Positions 22,290-35,988 are shown, numbered from the stretch's first letter. The stretch is 64,000 nucleotides of DNA from Viscum album (GCA_963277665.1 OY728122.1:1540718868-1540782867); one strand, 5' to 3'. Notes: generated by a model not told the origin, from the sequence alone. Made by a program: numbers and translations.

Positions 22290-24165
22290 CAACATTTTTT
22301 ATTCCATGAGATACCCATCAGAGGACCACTCTACCTTCTCAATCCATGTTTCTAAGGACACTTCTGGGAGTAAATTGAACCCCATTCCATCATGTTCTAA
22401 TGAGAGAGGATCTTATGAAAATTTTATCATAATTAATCAATTCATAAATAGGGAATTTTATGTTGACCTTTCATTCATAGACTTTATCAATCTAGAGGAT
22501 CTTGAAAACTATATTCAATCCCTTCTCAACATTGATCTCCACTCTTCCACCATGGACAATATTGAGGAAAATGAACCAGAACCAACTGAAATACCTTCCC
22601 CCATTCTTAAGTTTTCTATTCCACATATGAAAGATGGGATTGGCCTGAAACACCTTCCCGTACACCTTAAATATACATTCCTTTTCCATGATCACTCTTA
22701 TCCCATCATTATCTTTACCGTACTTACTGAAATCGAGGAGTCCAAACTTGTTCATGTGTTAGAGGAAAACAAAGATGCCTTTGGTTGAAACCTATATGAC
22801 ATAACAGGAATAAACCTTTCCCTTTTCATGTGTTAAATCCATCTTAAAGAATCATCCTAACTAATCAGACAACCACAAATAAGACTCAATCCAGTTATAC
22901 TTGAGGTAGTTAGGGAAGAGATCACCAAGATTCTTCAAGACAGTATTATCTACCCAATTTACAATAGTTAATGGGTTAGTAAGATTCAAGTGGTACCTAA
23001 TAAGGGTGTGATAACTGTTGTCAAAAATGAAAATGGAGAGGTGGTCATAACTCGAGTGAAAACAAATTACATGTGTGCATCAATTATCTGAAATTGAAGG
23101 ATGAAGCATGAAAAGATCACTACCCTCTTCCTTTACTCGATCAAATTCTAGAACTATTAGCTGGAAAGTCACATTATTTATTTATTAATGGATACAACAA
23201 CTACTTCAAAATCCCAATTGAAACTTAGGACCAAGAAAATACTACATTAACTTACCCCTTTGGAACATATGCACATTGGATAATTACTTTTGGCCTTTTC
23301 AATGATCCCACAACATTCTATAGGTTTATGATGAGTATATTTTTTGAATTCATTGAGCATTTCATGGATGTATTCATGGATGAATTTACCTTTTATGGTG
23401 AGTCATTTGAATTTTTCTTAAATCCACTCTATCTAGTCCTTCAAAAGTGCGTCAAATGTAACCTTATGATGAATTTTAAAAAATTTCACCTCATAGTTAC
23501 TAATGGGATTGTTCTAGGGAACATAATTTCACCAGAGGGTATTCAAGTCAATCCTATGAAAATTGAGGTGATCCAATCACTTCCTAAACCCACATTTGTT
23601 TGACACATCCATTCATTCCTTTGTCATTCCAGTTTTTATCAGTGATGATTCTAGAACTTTAGTAGGATTTCCCTCCCACCCACTCTTCTACTCCAGAATG
23701 ATGTTATATTCTATTTATATGAGGCTTTAAATAGAGCCTTTATTGAACTCAAAGATGTTCTTACATATTACCCAATAATCCAACACCCATATTGGTCCTT
23801 ACCCATAAAATTAATGTATGATGCTTCTAATAGGTTCATTGGGGGATTATCTTGGTCAAATAAGATAAAATATTCCTCATGTAATATATTATTCTTCAAA
23901 AAATTGGATGAAACTCAATCCCACTACATTATGGATGAAAAAAAACTTTTAACTGTGGTTTTTTCCTTGGATAAATTCCAGACCTATATCTTAGGTTCCA
24001 AAATCATCATTTTTATTGACTATTCATCTTTAAAGTTATTACTTAAGAAAAGTGATTCCAAACTGAGGCTAATAAGATGGATGATAATGATCAAAGAGTT
24101 TGACATTGTGATTAAAGATAGACCTAGAAAAGAAAACCCTATGGCTGATCACTTCTCATTCTAAA
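22290..24165 (+). pseudogene. Athila-type RT and RNase H remains
   Basis: RT begins after 22860 (QPQIRLNPVILEVVREEI) and is full of stops. At 23328-23603 an open stretch holds the catalytic region, but the box reads FMDE (23373-23384) instead of [YF]MDD. It is followed by KCVKCNLMMNFKKFHLIV and IVLGNIISPEGIQVNPMKIE, which are typical of Athila. RNase H at 23814-24164 is nearly open: MYDASNRFIGG, DEKKLLTVVFSLDKFQTYIL, RLIRWMIMIKEFDIVIKDR, then ENPMADHFS. Confidence 0.85.
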
Positions 24166-24213
24166 ATAATTGATACTATATTTCTAATATAACACTTATC
24201 ATCTCTCACTCCA

Positions 24214-25460
24214 ATGTTACCATGGTATTCCCCGATTGTAAATTACTTATTTGTCAGTATTTTTCAAGAATTTTTTTCAAAAGAACAAAAAGTGAATATG
24301 GAAAGTGATTCAAAATTCTATTTTTGGGAAGATAATAAACTTTGGAAAACTAGGGCTAACATAGAAATTAAGAGATATGTTGATGAATATGAACATACCT
24401 ATATCTTGGAATTTTGTCACTAAATGCATGGTAGTGGACATGTTGGACCACAAAGGACCTACCAAAAGGTCCTTAACTCAGGATTATTATGGAATTCACT
24501 CTTTAAGGACTCACATGAGTCCTATCAATCACGTCCCACTTGAAAAAAGTTTGGTACAATTTCCAAAAAAACGGAATACCCCAAAATACCTTAATCTTCT
24601 ATGAGATATTTGATGTTTGGGGTATAGATTTCATTGGACCATTCCCTCTTTAAAATATATTATCATACATTATTATTAAATTTGATTATGTTTCTAGGAG
24701 GGTTGAGGCCAAAACCACTAGAAAGTATGATTCATATACTATTAGCGAGTTCCTAAAAACCCACATCTTCATAGATTTGGAACACCGCATACTTTGATAA
24801 GTGACTTAGGAACTTATTTTTGTAATCAGACCATGAAATATCTTTTGAAAAATAATGGGGTTGTACATAAAACTTCAACTACATATCACCCCAAACAAAT
24901 GGAATGGATTAACTTTATAACAGAGAAGTGAAAATAGTGCTTGATAGATTTGTAAAGCCCTCAAGAAAATACTTGCCTGAAGGAATTGGTGAAGTGCTTT
25001 GGTATTAGTGAACTGCCTATAAAACACCCATTGGGATATCTCCATTTAGGCTAGTTTTTGGTAAATCATGTCATTTACTAGTTGAAATCCAACATAAGTC
25101 ATTTTAGACTATCAAAACTTGAAATTTTTATTGATAGAAATCTAGAGAAGAGAGATTATTATAGTTGATTGAACTGGAGGAGCTTCATCTCAATTCTAAT
25201 GAGAATCCAAATCTCTATAACAAAAAGGATAAGTAACTCCATGAAAAAAACATCCTACAAAAGGTATCCCATGAAGGTGAAAATGTAATTCTCATAAAAT
25301 CTCTATTTTGACTTCACCCAGGTAAGCTTAATTATCCTTGGGAATGTCTTTTAATTATTAAAATGTTTTCCCATTTAGTGTAGTGAAAGTCCAAGACCCC
25401 TCTTATAAAAGGAAATTCATGGTTAATTGACATCAGTTAAATCATTACCATGAGAAGACA
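24214..25460 (+). pseudogene. Athila-type integrase remains
   Basis: The zinc finger region lies around 24415-24520 (HGSGHVGPQRTYQKVLNSGL). Core residues are visible in shifting frames: GIDFIGPFP near 24625 (first Asp), LISDLGTYFCNQTMKYLL near 24800 (second Asp), and NREVKIVLDRF near 24920 (Glu). Then come [18 protein letters not shown] near 25015, LIELEELHLNSNENPNLYNK near 25170 and the HPGKL end near 25320. Stops and frameshifts are frequent. The coding remains end near 25460. Confidence 0.82.
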
Positions 25461-26471
25461 CACACCACGTGAACAACATCGACTTACACCGGCTCACTAC
25501 TGGATGGAGACACAAACCCACCAAATCAAAACCAAAAGGAACCTATTTCCTTTTAATTCGCTATCCCTATCTTTATCCTCCTCTTTCTCTCTCTCTCCCA
25601 CTTTTTGTCTCTTTCTTATTCTTCATCTCTCATTCTTAATTTTTTACCACTTTCTTCATCAAAATTTTTCCCATATTTCTCTTTTGTATGGGTGTGTATT
25701 TTAAAAATACTAAAAAATTACAAAAAACTAAAAAAACAAAAACAAAAAGATTCATAATCACTCACCATTAAATTTTGAAAATTTGTCCCTATTTTTTGGG
25801 GAGTCCAATGACTTGTTTTTGTCTTATTAATTTTGTATTTTCATTTTATATTTGGATAAATAATTTTGTGCCAAGGACAATAAATTTTGAATCCTCAATT
25901 TTTGATTTGGAAAATGATCCTTCCCCTACCATGAGGAACAAAATTATATTTTATACCAAGGTCACCTATGGCCATATTTTCATTTTTTGTTTCTTTCACC
26001 CCCAATTGTGATACTTGAGTTTATATAACTTCAATCTGAATTTCCTACTTTAGTGTACATTAATATGATAGAGGCATTTTCAGAGCCACATGAGAATCAC
26101 AATATCTAAATAGCCTCTCAATACCCTTATATTGATCCTCCTTTTGAATTCCCATTTGAGCCTATGGATTTTTTTTGATACACACATTATAATCCAAAAA
26201 CCTTGTCCCACTCAACCTCTACATGGATTTCTATTGCATGATTTTTTGAAATTTAAGTTTATGGGGGATGGATTTCATTTTGGAAAGCATTTCCTTGATT
26301 TTCATCATGTTATCATATGCTTGAGGGAAAGAATCTAATTAATTATGGGGGAGAGATTTTAATTAAGTATGTTTTGGGAATGTATATAAGTTTATGACAT
26401 ATTGTACAAATTTTATTGAAAAGTGTTAAAAAAAATGAAAAAAACAAAAAAAAAGGAAAGAAAAAAGAAAG
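25461..26471 (+). other. Athila 3' region without a recognisable env-like gene
   Basis: Many Athila elements carry an extra gene after pol. Here only pyrimidine-rich and A-rich sequence is seen, with a serine/leucine/phenylalanine-rich open frame at 25450-25704 that looks compositional. No membrane or envelope motif can be supported. Confidence 0.5.
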
Positions 26472-26476
26472 GGTTA
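26472..26476. repeat. Target site duplication GGTTA, left of the LARD
   Basis: Identical to 46942-46946 and adjacent to the LTR start TGTAACACCC. Confidence 0.85.
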
Positions 26477-28110
26477 TGTAACACCCCGAGTAAATAAAGA
26501 ATATAACATTTTTATATTTATTAATATTTGTGAATTAAATATTTATTTTTCTTTAAATGAGATTATATTTTTGATGTCATACCCGATATACAACAACAAA
26601 TTTCTTTTAAATCTTACGTTGCACAAAACGTTGAGTTATATAGAAAAATAATAATATAATATTATTATTTTAAATGGTAGTTAACATCTAGCCATTATAT
26701 TGGTGGGAATGAAAATAACTAACCATATTATCATTAAAAATATTTCGTAAATGTTTTTATATTTATCGAATAAAACTTAGAGGATTAAAATGTGAATGAA
26801 TCTAATTTTAAGCATAATTTACTTTAAAAGGTTGATTTACCTCCTTTTGATGGAGAACCCTCTTTAAATCTAGTTTTGGTCACTTTTATATATTCTATTT
26901 GACAAAATAGAATTATTATTTAGAATTAGGACATCAAAATTTACTTTGGGTAAATTTTTGTTATTTTTCTGATAAAATTCAATTTTTAATGAATAGTGAA
27001 AAAAACTGCATTTTAATTCAAAACTGTCTTTTAATATAATTTATTTATATGGTTATATTATCTTTTTAATTGTTTTTAAAGTGTAATTAGATTATATTTT
27101 TACCATTTAATCCAATTTTGGTCATTGTAGTTAATTTCACTTTGAAATTGGACATAAACAAGTGTCAATCTTTTGATAGTTAATATTTCTTAAAAACATG
27201 CTTTTTGTTTTGACAACGAGAATTAATTTTAAATTAATTAAATAAACTTCTATGTTTTGAATTTGGTAAAATAGAAATAATTTTTGAATTCAGAATATCA
27301 AATATATCTTAAGCTTAATTTTTGGTATTTTTCTGAAAAACCTCAATTTTTGACAAATAGTGAAACCACTTAGTAGTTAAAAATATGACTTTTTCATTTA
27401 AATGAAAATTTACCACTTTAGTGAATTTAATTTTTAAAATCTGAAATACATGGTTTTTATTAGTAATTAAAATTTAGTTCAATAAGATGAATATAATTTT
27501 TGGTGAATAGTAACTTTTGACTTTTATTTACCACAGTTAAAGGTATATAGCATAATTCAAGGTAAAAAGAATATTATAATAATACAAAATTACCTTAACA
27601 CTTTTCCTAACCTTATTGGATGAGTCATGTCCGACCATGTAAATCCTTGGGTCGATTTTTGGGCCCCATGGTGCCACTTGGGAGTGATAATGACACTTTA
27701 GATTAATTAATTTAAAGTAAAGATAAAAATGACACAAACATATATCTTTTAGTAAAGTAACTTTTACATGGGGTTATATAAGCTATCTTTTAGAATATAA
27801 ATATTAATTGGAAAGATAAAAATATTTCCTACATCACAGTATTTTTTTATAATTTTTAGACATCAAATAAATAAAATTATTTATGACACAAAAATGATGT
27901 AGTATTTACCTTATTAATAAATGATTTAAAGAAATAAGATTATAAATATTAAAACAATATCCAAAACCTATAAAATTTTTATTAGATTATTTTATTTATA
28001 ACATGAGTCATCTTATCTTCAACTTTAATGAGTTTTGAACCTTTTGAAACCGAAGATAAGTTTATAATAAAATAACATTTTCAAAGTTTCCTAAAGAGCC
28101 CCTCATATCC

Positions 28111-28120
28111 CTTATAAAAG
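28111..28120 (+). promoter_or_regulatory. TATA box, LARD 5' LTR
   Basis: CTTATAAAAG followed by GACACCACTT, conserved in the other LTR at 43891-43900. Confidence 0.65.
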
Positions 28121-28253
28121 GACACCACTTATAACCCATTAATCACACTTCTCAAGAACCTTTTCTCATCCAAACCCTTCCCAAATAATCTCTAAAGATC
28201 CCTCTATTCCTCCCAGAAGCCCTACTTTAGGTATAAGGCACTTCCATTTGGTT

Positions 28254-28258
28254 CAAAC
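28254..28258. repeat. Target site duplication CAAAC, left of copia
   Basis: Matches CAGAC at 38040-38044 with one change. The uninterrupted site in the other LARD LTR (44043-44047) reads CAAAC. Confidence 0.75.
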
Positions 28259-29213
28259 TGTAAGGACCCAGTTGGAGCAATGAACCACTGAGAGGGGGGG
28301 GTGAATTAGTGGTACCCCTTTCTTCCTTTTTAAGTTCCCTTAAAATTGAGAAAAACCTTTTCCACTTGTTAAAGATATAATTACCTACTGAGAAAACAAA
28401 CAAGCACACGTCCAAAGGAACACAACAATTTACAAGGTTCACTATTCAATAAGAATAGCTACGTCCTTGGTATGGTTGGAAACAATCCAGCACCATACAA
28501 TCCACTAAGAAAAAAATCCTTGGATTACAACGAGTAGGACATACCCTTACACTCGTGAAGCACTGTGAAACAATCACTCCAGTGTGTGTGCAACCTCTTA
28601 TCACAATATGGAAAATTCTATTTTCTTGTAACAACTTATGTTACCTGCACTTCCTTTCAAATACACAAGTGTAAGCAAGTTCAACACTAATCTTCACTTC
28701 CTTACCCAGAAGAAAGGAAAGGACTCCTTGGACTTGAGATAGATCAATTACAGTCCAAACTTCCCACTCCGAATCTCCACTCCAGAATAACCACTCTGAA
28801 TTTTCTTCTTCACTCTGATTCTTCAATTCGAGTCTTCCTCAGTTTGAGAAACTCAATACGGTGACAACCAGTACTGATTCCCCATTCCGAATATATACTC
28901 CAAATTATTCACTCCAGATTCTTCTCCACTCCGAATCTTCAATCTGAGTATTCCTCAGTCTAAGCAACTCAATACGGTGACAACCAGTACTGATTCCCCA
29001 TTCCGAATATCCACTCCAAATTCTTCACTCTGAATTATTCTCCACTCCAAATCTTCAATCCGAGAAACTCAATACGATGTCAACCAGTATCAAATTATCG
29101 TTTCGATTGAAACCACAATGAAACTCAGTCGGCCAATATCTTATTCCTCTCTCTAGATTATCATAGCTTCTCTCTCTACTTCATCATCATCACTTTACTT
29201 TGTCCTCTGATCT

Positions 29214-29223
29214 CCTTTTATAG
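29214..29223 (-). promoter_or_regulatory. TATA box, copia 3' LTR
   Basis: The minus strand reads CTATAAAAGG, conserved at 36955-36964. Confidence 0.65.
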
Positions 29224-29399
29224 GTGCTCCAAAGTGTGCTTAGGCGGGAAACCAAAATATTTTTCCACTCACTTAAATTCACCCAAATCTTAATTTCTCC
29301 TAAAATCTCAGAGTAATTAAGACTTTGTCAATGCTTCTATAATCTTCTTGAATTTTCTTCCCCTTCTCCTGATTTAGATCTTTGTCCTTTTTCGGATCT

Positions 29400-30290
29400 G
29401 ACCTTGTTACGCAGGTTTCTCGGATTCACATTCTCGGATCCTGTCATCTGTCTTCTCGGCATCACTTTCTCGGATCCACCCTTCCTGATTCTCGACATCA
29501 CTTTCTCGGATCCATCCTTCTTGAGTCTTCAGAATCACTTCAAATCTTGGCATAACTCTTCACCGCTTCTCGGTATGGCTTTTCATTGCTTCTTGTGCCT
29601 GAAAAATTCTTCATTATCGGTGAGTCTACTCTTTGTTCATCGATACCGAAGATTTTGAATTCTCAGTATGACCCTTATGGATCTCGGCATGACTTCTGGT
29701 TACGACATCACTAATTCTTGGCATGACTTCTGGTTACAACATCACTAATTCTCGACATGACTCCACACTTCTGCCTACGAACTTCAGGTTCAGGAAGTCA
29801 ACTCTGAACTTCTTCACTCCGGACTTCTGACTCAGCAAGTCGACTCCGAACTTCCCGCTATAAAATTTTGAATCAAGAAGTTGACTCCAAACTTCTCCCC
29901 ACGAACTTCTCCTTCATCAAGTAGACTCCGAATTTCTCACTACGAACTTCTTCCTTAGAAATTCGACTCCGAATTTTTCCCTAAGAACTTATTCTATTCT
30001 CAGTACGACTTCAGGTTCTCGGAACGGCTCACCGGATTCTCGGTATGACTTCTCATTCCAATTTTTGATTGCATCATGTGTACTTGCATATAATCACAAA
30101 TTAGATTTACAAAACAGAAAAGAATCGTCACAATTTGTGCCTTCACAACTCCTACAGACTCCGAACTTCTCAATTTCCAGACTCCAAATTTACTAACTCC
30201 GAATTCTTGGATCACCAGGTTCTTGGTTCCGAACTCAATTTCCAGACTCCGAATTCTAGACTCCGAATGTTAAATATTCTTGGTTCCTAA
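29400..30290. repeat. Minisatellite-like repeats in the upstream part of the copia LTR
   Basis: Units such as ACTCCGAACTTCT, GACTCAACAAGTCG and TTCTCGGCATGACTTC recur many times with drift. Copy number differs from the other LTR (37140-37930). The region lies upstream of the TATA box on the transcribed strand. Confidence 0.8.
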
Positions 30291-30389
30291 TCCTTAGAAA
30301 TTTAAGGTTCTTTCCTTTATGAAAACTTCCTTAAGATCAAAAAAAGAAAATCCATGCAAACCAACTCTTCCTTCAGCTTGGTCCTAACA

Positions 30390-30401
30390 ATCTCCCCCTT
30401 T
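30390..30401 (-). other. Polypurine tract of the copia element
   Basis: The minus strand reads AAAGGGGGAGAT immediately before the 3' LTR. Confidence 0.85.
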
Positions 30402-30836
30402 GGATTTTGTTGTCAACCAAGTTTTCATAAATCACCAAACCTGGAAACCTCAAGAAATGGATTACTTACCAATAATTATAAGCCCACGTGAGCTAAATCA
30501 TTATAGGAAACAAGAATCATTGACAGCAAAACCATGCTGTCCATAGGTAATGAAAATGACATCTTCAACTTCATACATCTTTAGCTTCATAGGTAGTGAA
30601 AATGACATCTTCAACTTCATACATCTTCAGCTTCATACATCCTGTAAACAACTTAATGTTCTTTCCTACAACCACTCCAACAAATAGTTAGAATAGTTCA
30701 CATACACAAACAATGATGAGTTCACAGCTTACCCACAACTCTCTCTTTAAACAAATAAATTTATGATACAAACAACTTCTCCCCCTTGACAAAACAATCC
30801 AAAGGTAAGAAGAGAGAGGGGATGGAACAACATACC
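30402..30836 (-). other. Copia 3' untranslated region
   Basis: Lies between the pol stop and the polypurine tract. It contains a short local duplication around 30540-30640 (ATGACATCTTCAACTTCATA twice). No gene is seen. Confidence 0.7.
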
Positions 30837-33800
30837 TTAGCCTTGAAGAGAAAGAGGTTGGACACCCATGTTAAACCTCAATATTGAGAATGATTCCTTC
30901 AGTAAGGGTTTTGTGAAAATATCAGCAACTTGTTCAGCAGATGAAACATATTCAAGTTTCAGTTCATTATTTTCCACATGCTCTTTGATGAAATGATATT
31001 TGATTTCAATATGCTTGGATCAAGAATGTTGGACTGGATTTTTGGTAAGGTTAATTTTGCTTTGATTATCATAGCCCAAGAGAAAGGGAAACTTCACTTA
31101 AACTAACAAATCTTCCAGTTGTGTTTTCATCCAGATAAGTTGAGTAGCGACCAAGGTGGAAGCAACATATTCAGCTTCAGCCATACTAAGTGTCACAGAA
31201 TTTTGCTTCTTTGAGTGCCAGCCAACACAACTTTTTCCCATAAATAACACTACACCAGATGTAGATCTCCTATTATCAACATTTCCTGCCCAATCTGCAT
31301 CCTAATAGCCAAACAAATCAATGTTATTTGAACCACTATACTTGATTCCGAATTATGCTGTGCCTTTTATGTATTTGAGAATTTTTTTTCCAGCAACAAG
31401 ATGTGATTCTTTAGGATCACTATGGAATCTTGCACATAAGTTAGCAACAAAAACAATATCTGGTCTTGATGTAGTCAGGTACAAAAAACTTCTAATCAGC
31501 TTTCAATATTCTTTCTGATCAACTTCTTTTCCTTCATAATCTTTTCTTAGCTTCATTCCTTCTGAGATAGGAGTTGATACAAGTTTTGAGTTTTCCATGC
31601 CAAACTTCTTGAGAAGTTCCTTAGCATAATTTTCTTGGGAGAGAAAAATGAATTCTTTCTATTGCAAGATTTGTAACCCAAGAAAGTATCTCATTTCACC
31701 CAACATGGACATCTCAAAGAAATTCTTCATTTCTTCAGCAAACCTTTCACAACTTCTTTCATTATTCCTAGCAAAAATAATGTCGTCAACATAGACAATC
31801 ACAATGAGCGAAAGATCTTGGATTTCTTTGATGTACATATTGCTATCAAATCTCCCTTTCTTGAAGTTCATCTCCTTTATGCAAGTATCCAGTTTGGAAT
31901 ACCATGCTCTTGGAGATTTCTTTAGCTCATACAAGGCTTTCTTCAACCTGCACACATAACTTTCATTCTTCCCAACAACAAAGCCACATGGTTGCTAAAT
32001 ATAAACTTATTCTTTAAGATCACCATTAAGAAATGTGGATTTGACATCCATTTGAAAGATTTTGTAGCCTTATTGTGCAGAAATAGTAACAAAGATTTGG
32101 ATATTTTATAATATGGCCACTGGAGCAAAAGTTTCTTCAAAGTCAATTCCTTCAATCTACGAGTAGACTTTGAAAACCAATCTTGCTTTGTTTCTGATAA
32201 CTTCAACTTCGGAAGACCCATTTGGTGCCAATAATGTTTTTATTTTCAGGCTTGGGTATGAGTTCCCATGTGTCATTCTTTTCAATCTGATCCAATTCTT
32301 CATTCATGGCTTGAACCCATTCCGGATGCTCAAAGGCTTCTTTAACATCATTTGGTTCCACTTTGGAATACAAGGAAGTATGTGATATAGAATTACTTGT
32401 TCTTCTTGTTTGAACCATGTGACGTTGATTACCAATAATATTATGAGCTTGCACTTATTTCATCAGCCTTGGATAAGTTTTTTGTGTGCCTTCCTCATTA
32501 CTTGATATAGATGAATCCGATTCTTCATCTTGATTAGGATTAAAATTCATTGCATCCTTATCAGAATCGTTAGCTTCATCTTCCTCATCTTCCTTGTCTG
32601 TCTGGACATGCTTATCTTTCCCCATATTTTCAATGACTTTTACATCAACTGTATCCACCATTCTTCCTGTTTCTTTGTTAAAGCATCTATAACCTCTTCC
32701 TTCTTGAGCATAACCAAGAAAAATTCCTTCTTCTCCTTTCTGATCGAATTTTCCACTACTTCCACCTTTCTTCTTTATGATGCATGGGCGCCCAAAAACT
32801 TTAGCATGATTCATACTTAGAGTAATGCCATAGAAAAGTTCATATGGAGTATTTTTTGATTGGGGCCTGTAGAAACATCGATTTTGAATATAAACAACTG
32901 TACTTGTAGCTTGCCTCCAAAAGTAATGAGTAAGGCCATGTTCAAGTAACATGGTTCTTCCCATTTCCACCAAGATTCTGTTCTTTCTTTCAGCAACCCC
33001 ATTTTGTTGAGGTGTATATGGAGTACTATATTAATGATGAATCCCATGCTTCTCAAGATAGTCTTCAAATTCTTTACTTCTATACTCACCACCATTATCT
33101 GTTCTCAACTTCTTCATAGAGTACTCACATTCTTTCTCAGCTTTTCTTCTGAAGCTTTTAAACATTTTCAGGGCGTATGACTTGTGCTTCATAAACATAA
33201 CACATGTAATGCGAGTAAAACCATTAATAAAGGTGATGAAGTACTTGTCTCCATTTGTTGATTGTTTTCTCATTGGCCCACATATATCAGAATGTATTAG
33301 TTTAAGTGGTTGTTTTGAACAAATGTCAACTTTATTATGCAAAAAACTTGTAATCTTTCCTTTCTGATAGGTAGTGCAACACCAATCTATTCTTCTTGGA
33401 AAATCTTGAATATCTCGAACACTATCCCTCTAAGATAACTTTCTCATATTTCTCTGACACATGTGTCCAAGTATTCTTTGCCACAACTGATTTTCTTCCA
33501 CTAAGCTCATGTAACAAGAGTTTTTTGAATTTCCAACCTGAAACATATTCCCTTTGGTTCGTTGGCCTCTTGTAACAATCTTCCCATCTTCTTCACTTTT
33601 CACAATAAACCTATCTTTCTAGAAGATAACTTTGTTACCCTCATCACACAATTGTGATACACTCAGCAAGTTGTTCTTCATCCCATCAACATACAGAGTT
33701 TTCTTAGACTTCAATTTTTCCTTCCCAATGATGGATGATCCAACACCTTTGATATTTAAAGATTCATCATTGACAAATGTCACTGTGCCTTCTTTAAACT

Positions 33801-33905
33801 TATTCATATTCTTTAGAAACTTCAAGTCTCCTTTCATATGTGAAGAACACCCACTATCAAGTATCCAAGTTCGTTCTTCCTTTGTAACTTTTAGAGCAGT
33901 TTAAA
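30837..33905 (-). pseudogene. Copia pol: protease, integrase, RT, RNase H, with stops
   Basis: Read on the minus strand, the protease is near 33860 with an intact LDSGCSSHM active site. The GAG-pre-integrase region is near 33450-33500. The integrase core starts near 33310 (LIHSDICGPM), has TDNGGEYRSKEF near 33080 and continues to 32830. An acidic linker follows around 32470-32630 (EEDEANDSDKD). RT begins near 32330 (FEHPEWVQAMNEELDQIEKN). The catalytic box near 31780 is an intact YVDD, followed by MRYFLGLQ near 31680. RNase H runs from about 31300 (DADWAG) through MAEAEYVA near 31175 to the end at GVQPLSLQG. At least nine stop codons or frame changes interrupt it, mostly single substitutions. 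Family order and motifs make the assignment certain. Confidence 0.9.
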
Positions 33906-34159
33906 CAACAAGAGCTTTTTCTTGTTTCACTTATTTCTTCACCTTCGGCTTCTGAGAATTAAGAAGTTTTTGTTGAGCCAATAATATCACAAGACATCCT
34001 TTTGCAAGGTGTCAGGGTTGTTCACAGCTTTCACAAATAGTCTCCAAAGGTTGGAAACTATTTTCTGTCTTGACTTCATTCTTCTCAACTTTTTTCAAGA
34101 AAACCTCCTCACTCTTTTTCCTTTGAGGAGATTGACTCCCCCTCAATCTCTGCCTTTCA

Positions 34160-35952
34160 TAACTTGTGGGGTGGTGGTAATAATGTTGATTTCACCAACA
34201 CATATTCGCTGTATACCCGAATCCACCACAATACCAACAATACCCATAGAAGGAGTACCTACCTCTGAAGCTTTTGTTCTGATACTTATTTGTTGCTCTT
34301 TCTTCAGCCCCACCAACCATTCTTTTGTTAGAAAGATTGCTCTGCTGGAATTATGCCTTCTCTGATTTTTCTTGCTTTTCACCAGTGTTAGACTTCGGTT
34401 TCCTTGAAACTTCAGAGTTCCTAGTAACGCTGGTCTTGACCACATAAGAAACTTTCTCAGCTTTCTTCTTCACAACAACCACTTTATTCTTCTGTTGAAT
34501 TTTCTCAGAATGTGCTTGTTGAGAGATTTCACCAACATCAGTAGTTGAGTTTTGAAAACAAATGTTTTTTGATTCAACTTCTGAGAGCTTCTTTTGAACG
34601 AGTTCAAATTCTTCCTCTTTTTCCTTCAACTTAACTCTCATGTGCTTATTTTGATTTTTCTCATCTTCAACATATTTCTTCAAATCTTCAAGCTCTTTAT
34701 CAAGTTCTTCTTTATCATCGGCTTGATTGGATGCTGAGAAACGTTCATCTTTCAACTTTTTGTTAAGCTTTTCCAGCCTTCTGATCTTCCTTAAACATTC
34801 CTTCAATTCTTCTTTCAGATGCATCTCAAGCTGAGTTTCTTCTTCTTCTGAGTTGCTGGTTCCAAAATCTTCATCATTCACTGTTGCAATGAAAGTATTT
34901 TCCACACCATGCTCAAATTCTTTTTTGGATTCAGCATCACTTTCTTTATATTCTTCATTTATAGATAGAAAACTTTTTCTATAGGATTTGAAGAACTTCT
35001 TTTCTTTCCCTGAATTTCCTTTACCACCCTGCTTCTTCCATAACTTTATTGGATTTATTTCTTCTTCATCACTATCTTCTTCATTCTCCCTTCGAGGGTA
35101 GTTAGCCGCAAAGTGGCCAATGCCTCCACATTCAAAACACTTCAAGGGAAGTTTTCCCTTGTATTTACCTGTTCCTCTTTTAACATTTTTTGAAAACAAG
35201 GATAAAATATCGTTAATATTTTTACATACCTCGTTTTCAGAGTCAGAGTCAACACTTTCTTCTTCAATCAAGATCTTCTTAGACTTTTCCTTCTTCATGG
35301 ATTTGAAAGATAATTTTCTGTCAAAATTTGTCTTGTTCTTCACAGCCTTTTCCCTTCTCATCTCATAAGTAATGAGAGTGCTATGAAAATCATCAAGAGA
35401 TAGAGTCTTTGAATATCTGTCTTATAATGAGGATACCTTCGCATCAAATTTATCAGGAAGAATCCTCAAGATCTTTTCCACAATAGTATATTCCTTCAAC
35501 TCTTTTCCAAGACATCTGATGGTACTAACAATATCATTTACCCTGGTGAATAAATCCCCAATAGATTTATGCTCTCCCATCTTCAGGTCTTCATACTTCA
35601 ATATCCAGATTTTATGTTTTGCCTTCATGACTTTTTTATTGCCTTCGTATATGTTTTTCAGTTTGTAACATATACCTTTGGATATGGACACTCCTTTTAC
35701 TCTCACGAATTCACTTTCAGAAAGTGAAGACAATATAGAATTCTTGGCTCTTCCATCATTCTCAAGAAACTTCTTGTCAACAAGTGTGAGTGGAACATTG
35801 TCTTCAATGGGGGGAAACCCAACTATTTTAGCTTTAAGAACTTCATAACTAATAGAAATGATATACGGTATAATTATATCCTTCCTGATGTGATAGTTCT
35901 TCCCATCGAATACCGGAATGCCTTTACTGTTCACACAATTCAGATTCTCCAT
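34160..35952 (-). pseudogene. Copia gag with coiled-coil tail, interrupted by a stop
   Basis: The start at 35952 (MENLNCVNSKG) follows the primer site and leads into the DUF4219/UBN2 gag core (NGRAKNSILSSLSESEF, NIYEGNKKVMKAK, LRILPDKFDAKVSSL). A single stop near 35430, where Glu is expected, splits the frame; reading continues in phase with DRYSKTLSLDDFHSTLITYE. A zinc knuckle near 35110-35160 reads CFECGGIGHFAANY, with the last Cys replaced by Tyr. About 200 residues of Lys/Glu-rich heptads follow, probably a coiled coil (34500-34850). A second knuckle-like CWYCGGFGYTANMC near 34190-34240 has His replaced by Tyr and lies in another frame. This long tail is typical of Sirevirus-type gag. Confidence 0.88.
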
Positions 35953-35976
35953 CAACAATGAAAACAAAGGAACCTC

Positions 35977-35988
35977 CCTCTGATACCA
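35977..35988 (-). other. Primer binding site of the copia element
   Basis: The minus strand reads TGGTATCAGAGG, fitting initiator tRNA-Met, two bases inside the 5' LTR. Confidence 0.85.

Larger units (their letters stand above)
28259..30389 (-). repeat. 3' LTR of the copia element
   Basis: Begins TGTAAGGACCCAGTTGG and ends GGTCCTAACA on the plus strand, as at 35991-38039. It carries tandem repeats built on ACTCCGAACTTCT-like units and a minus-strand TATA box at 29214-29223. It is about 80 bp longer than its partner because of extra repeat material. Confidence 0.92.

Noticed and set aside
25450..26338. Possible env-like gene of the Athila element
   Set aside because: Only compositional Ser/Leu/Phe-rich frames; no signal peptide, transmembrane pattern or conserved motif that I can defend.
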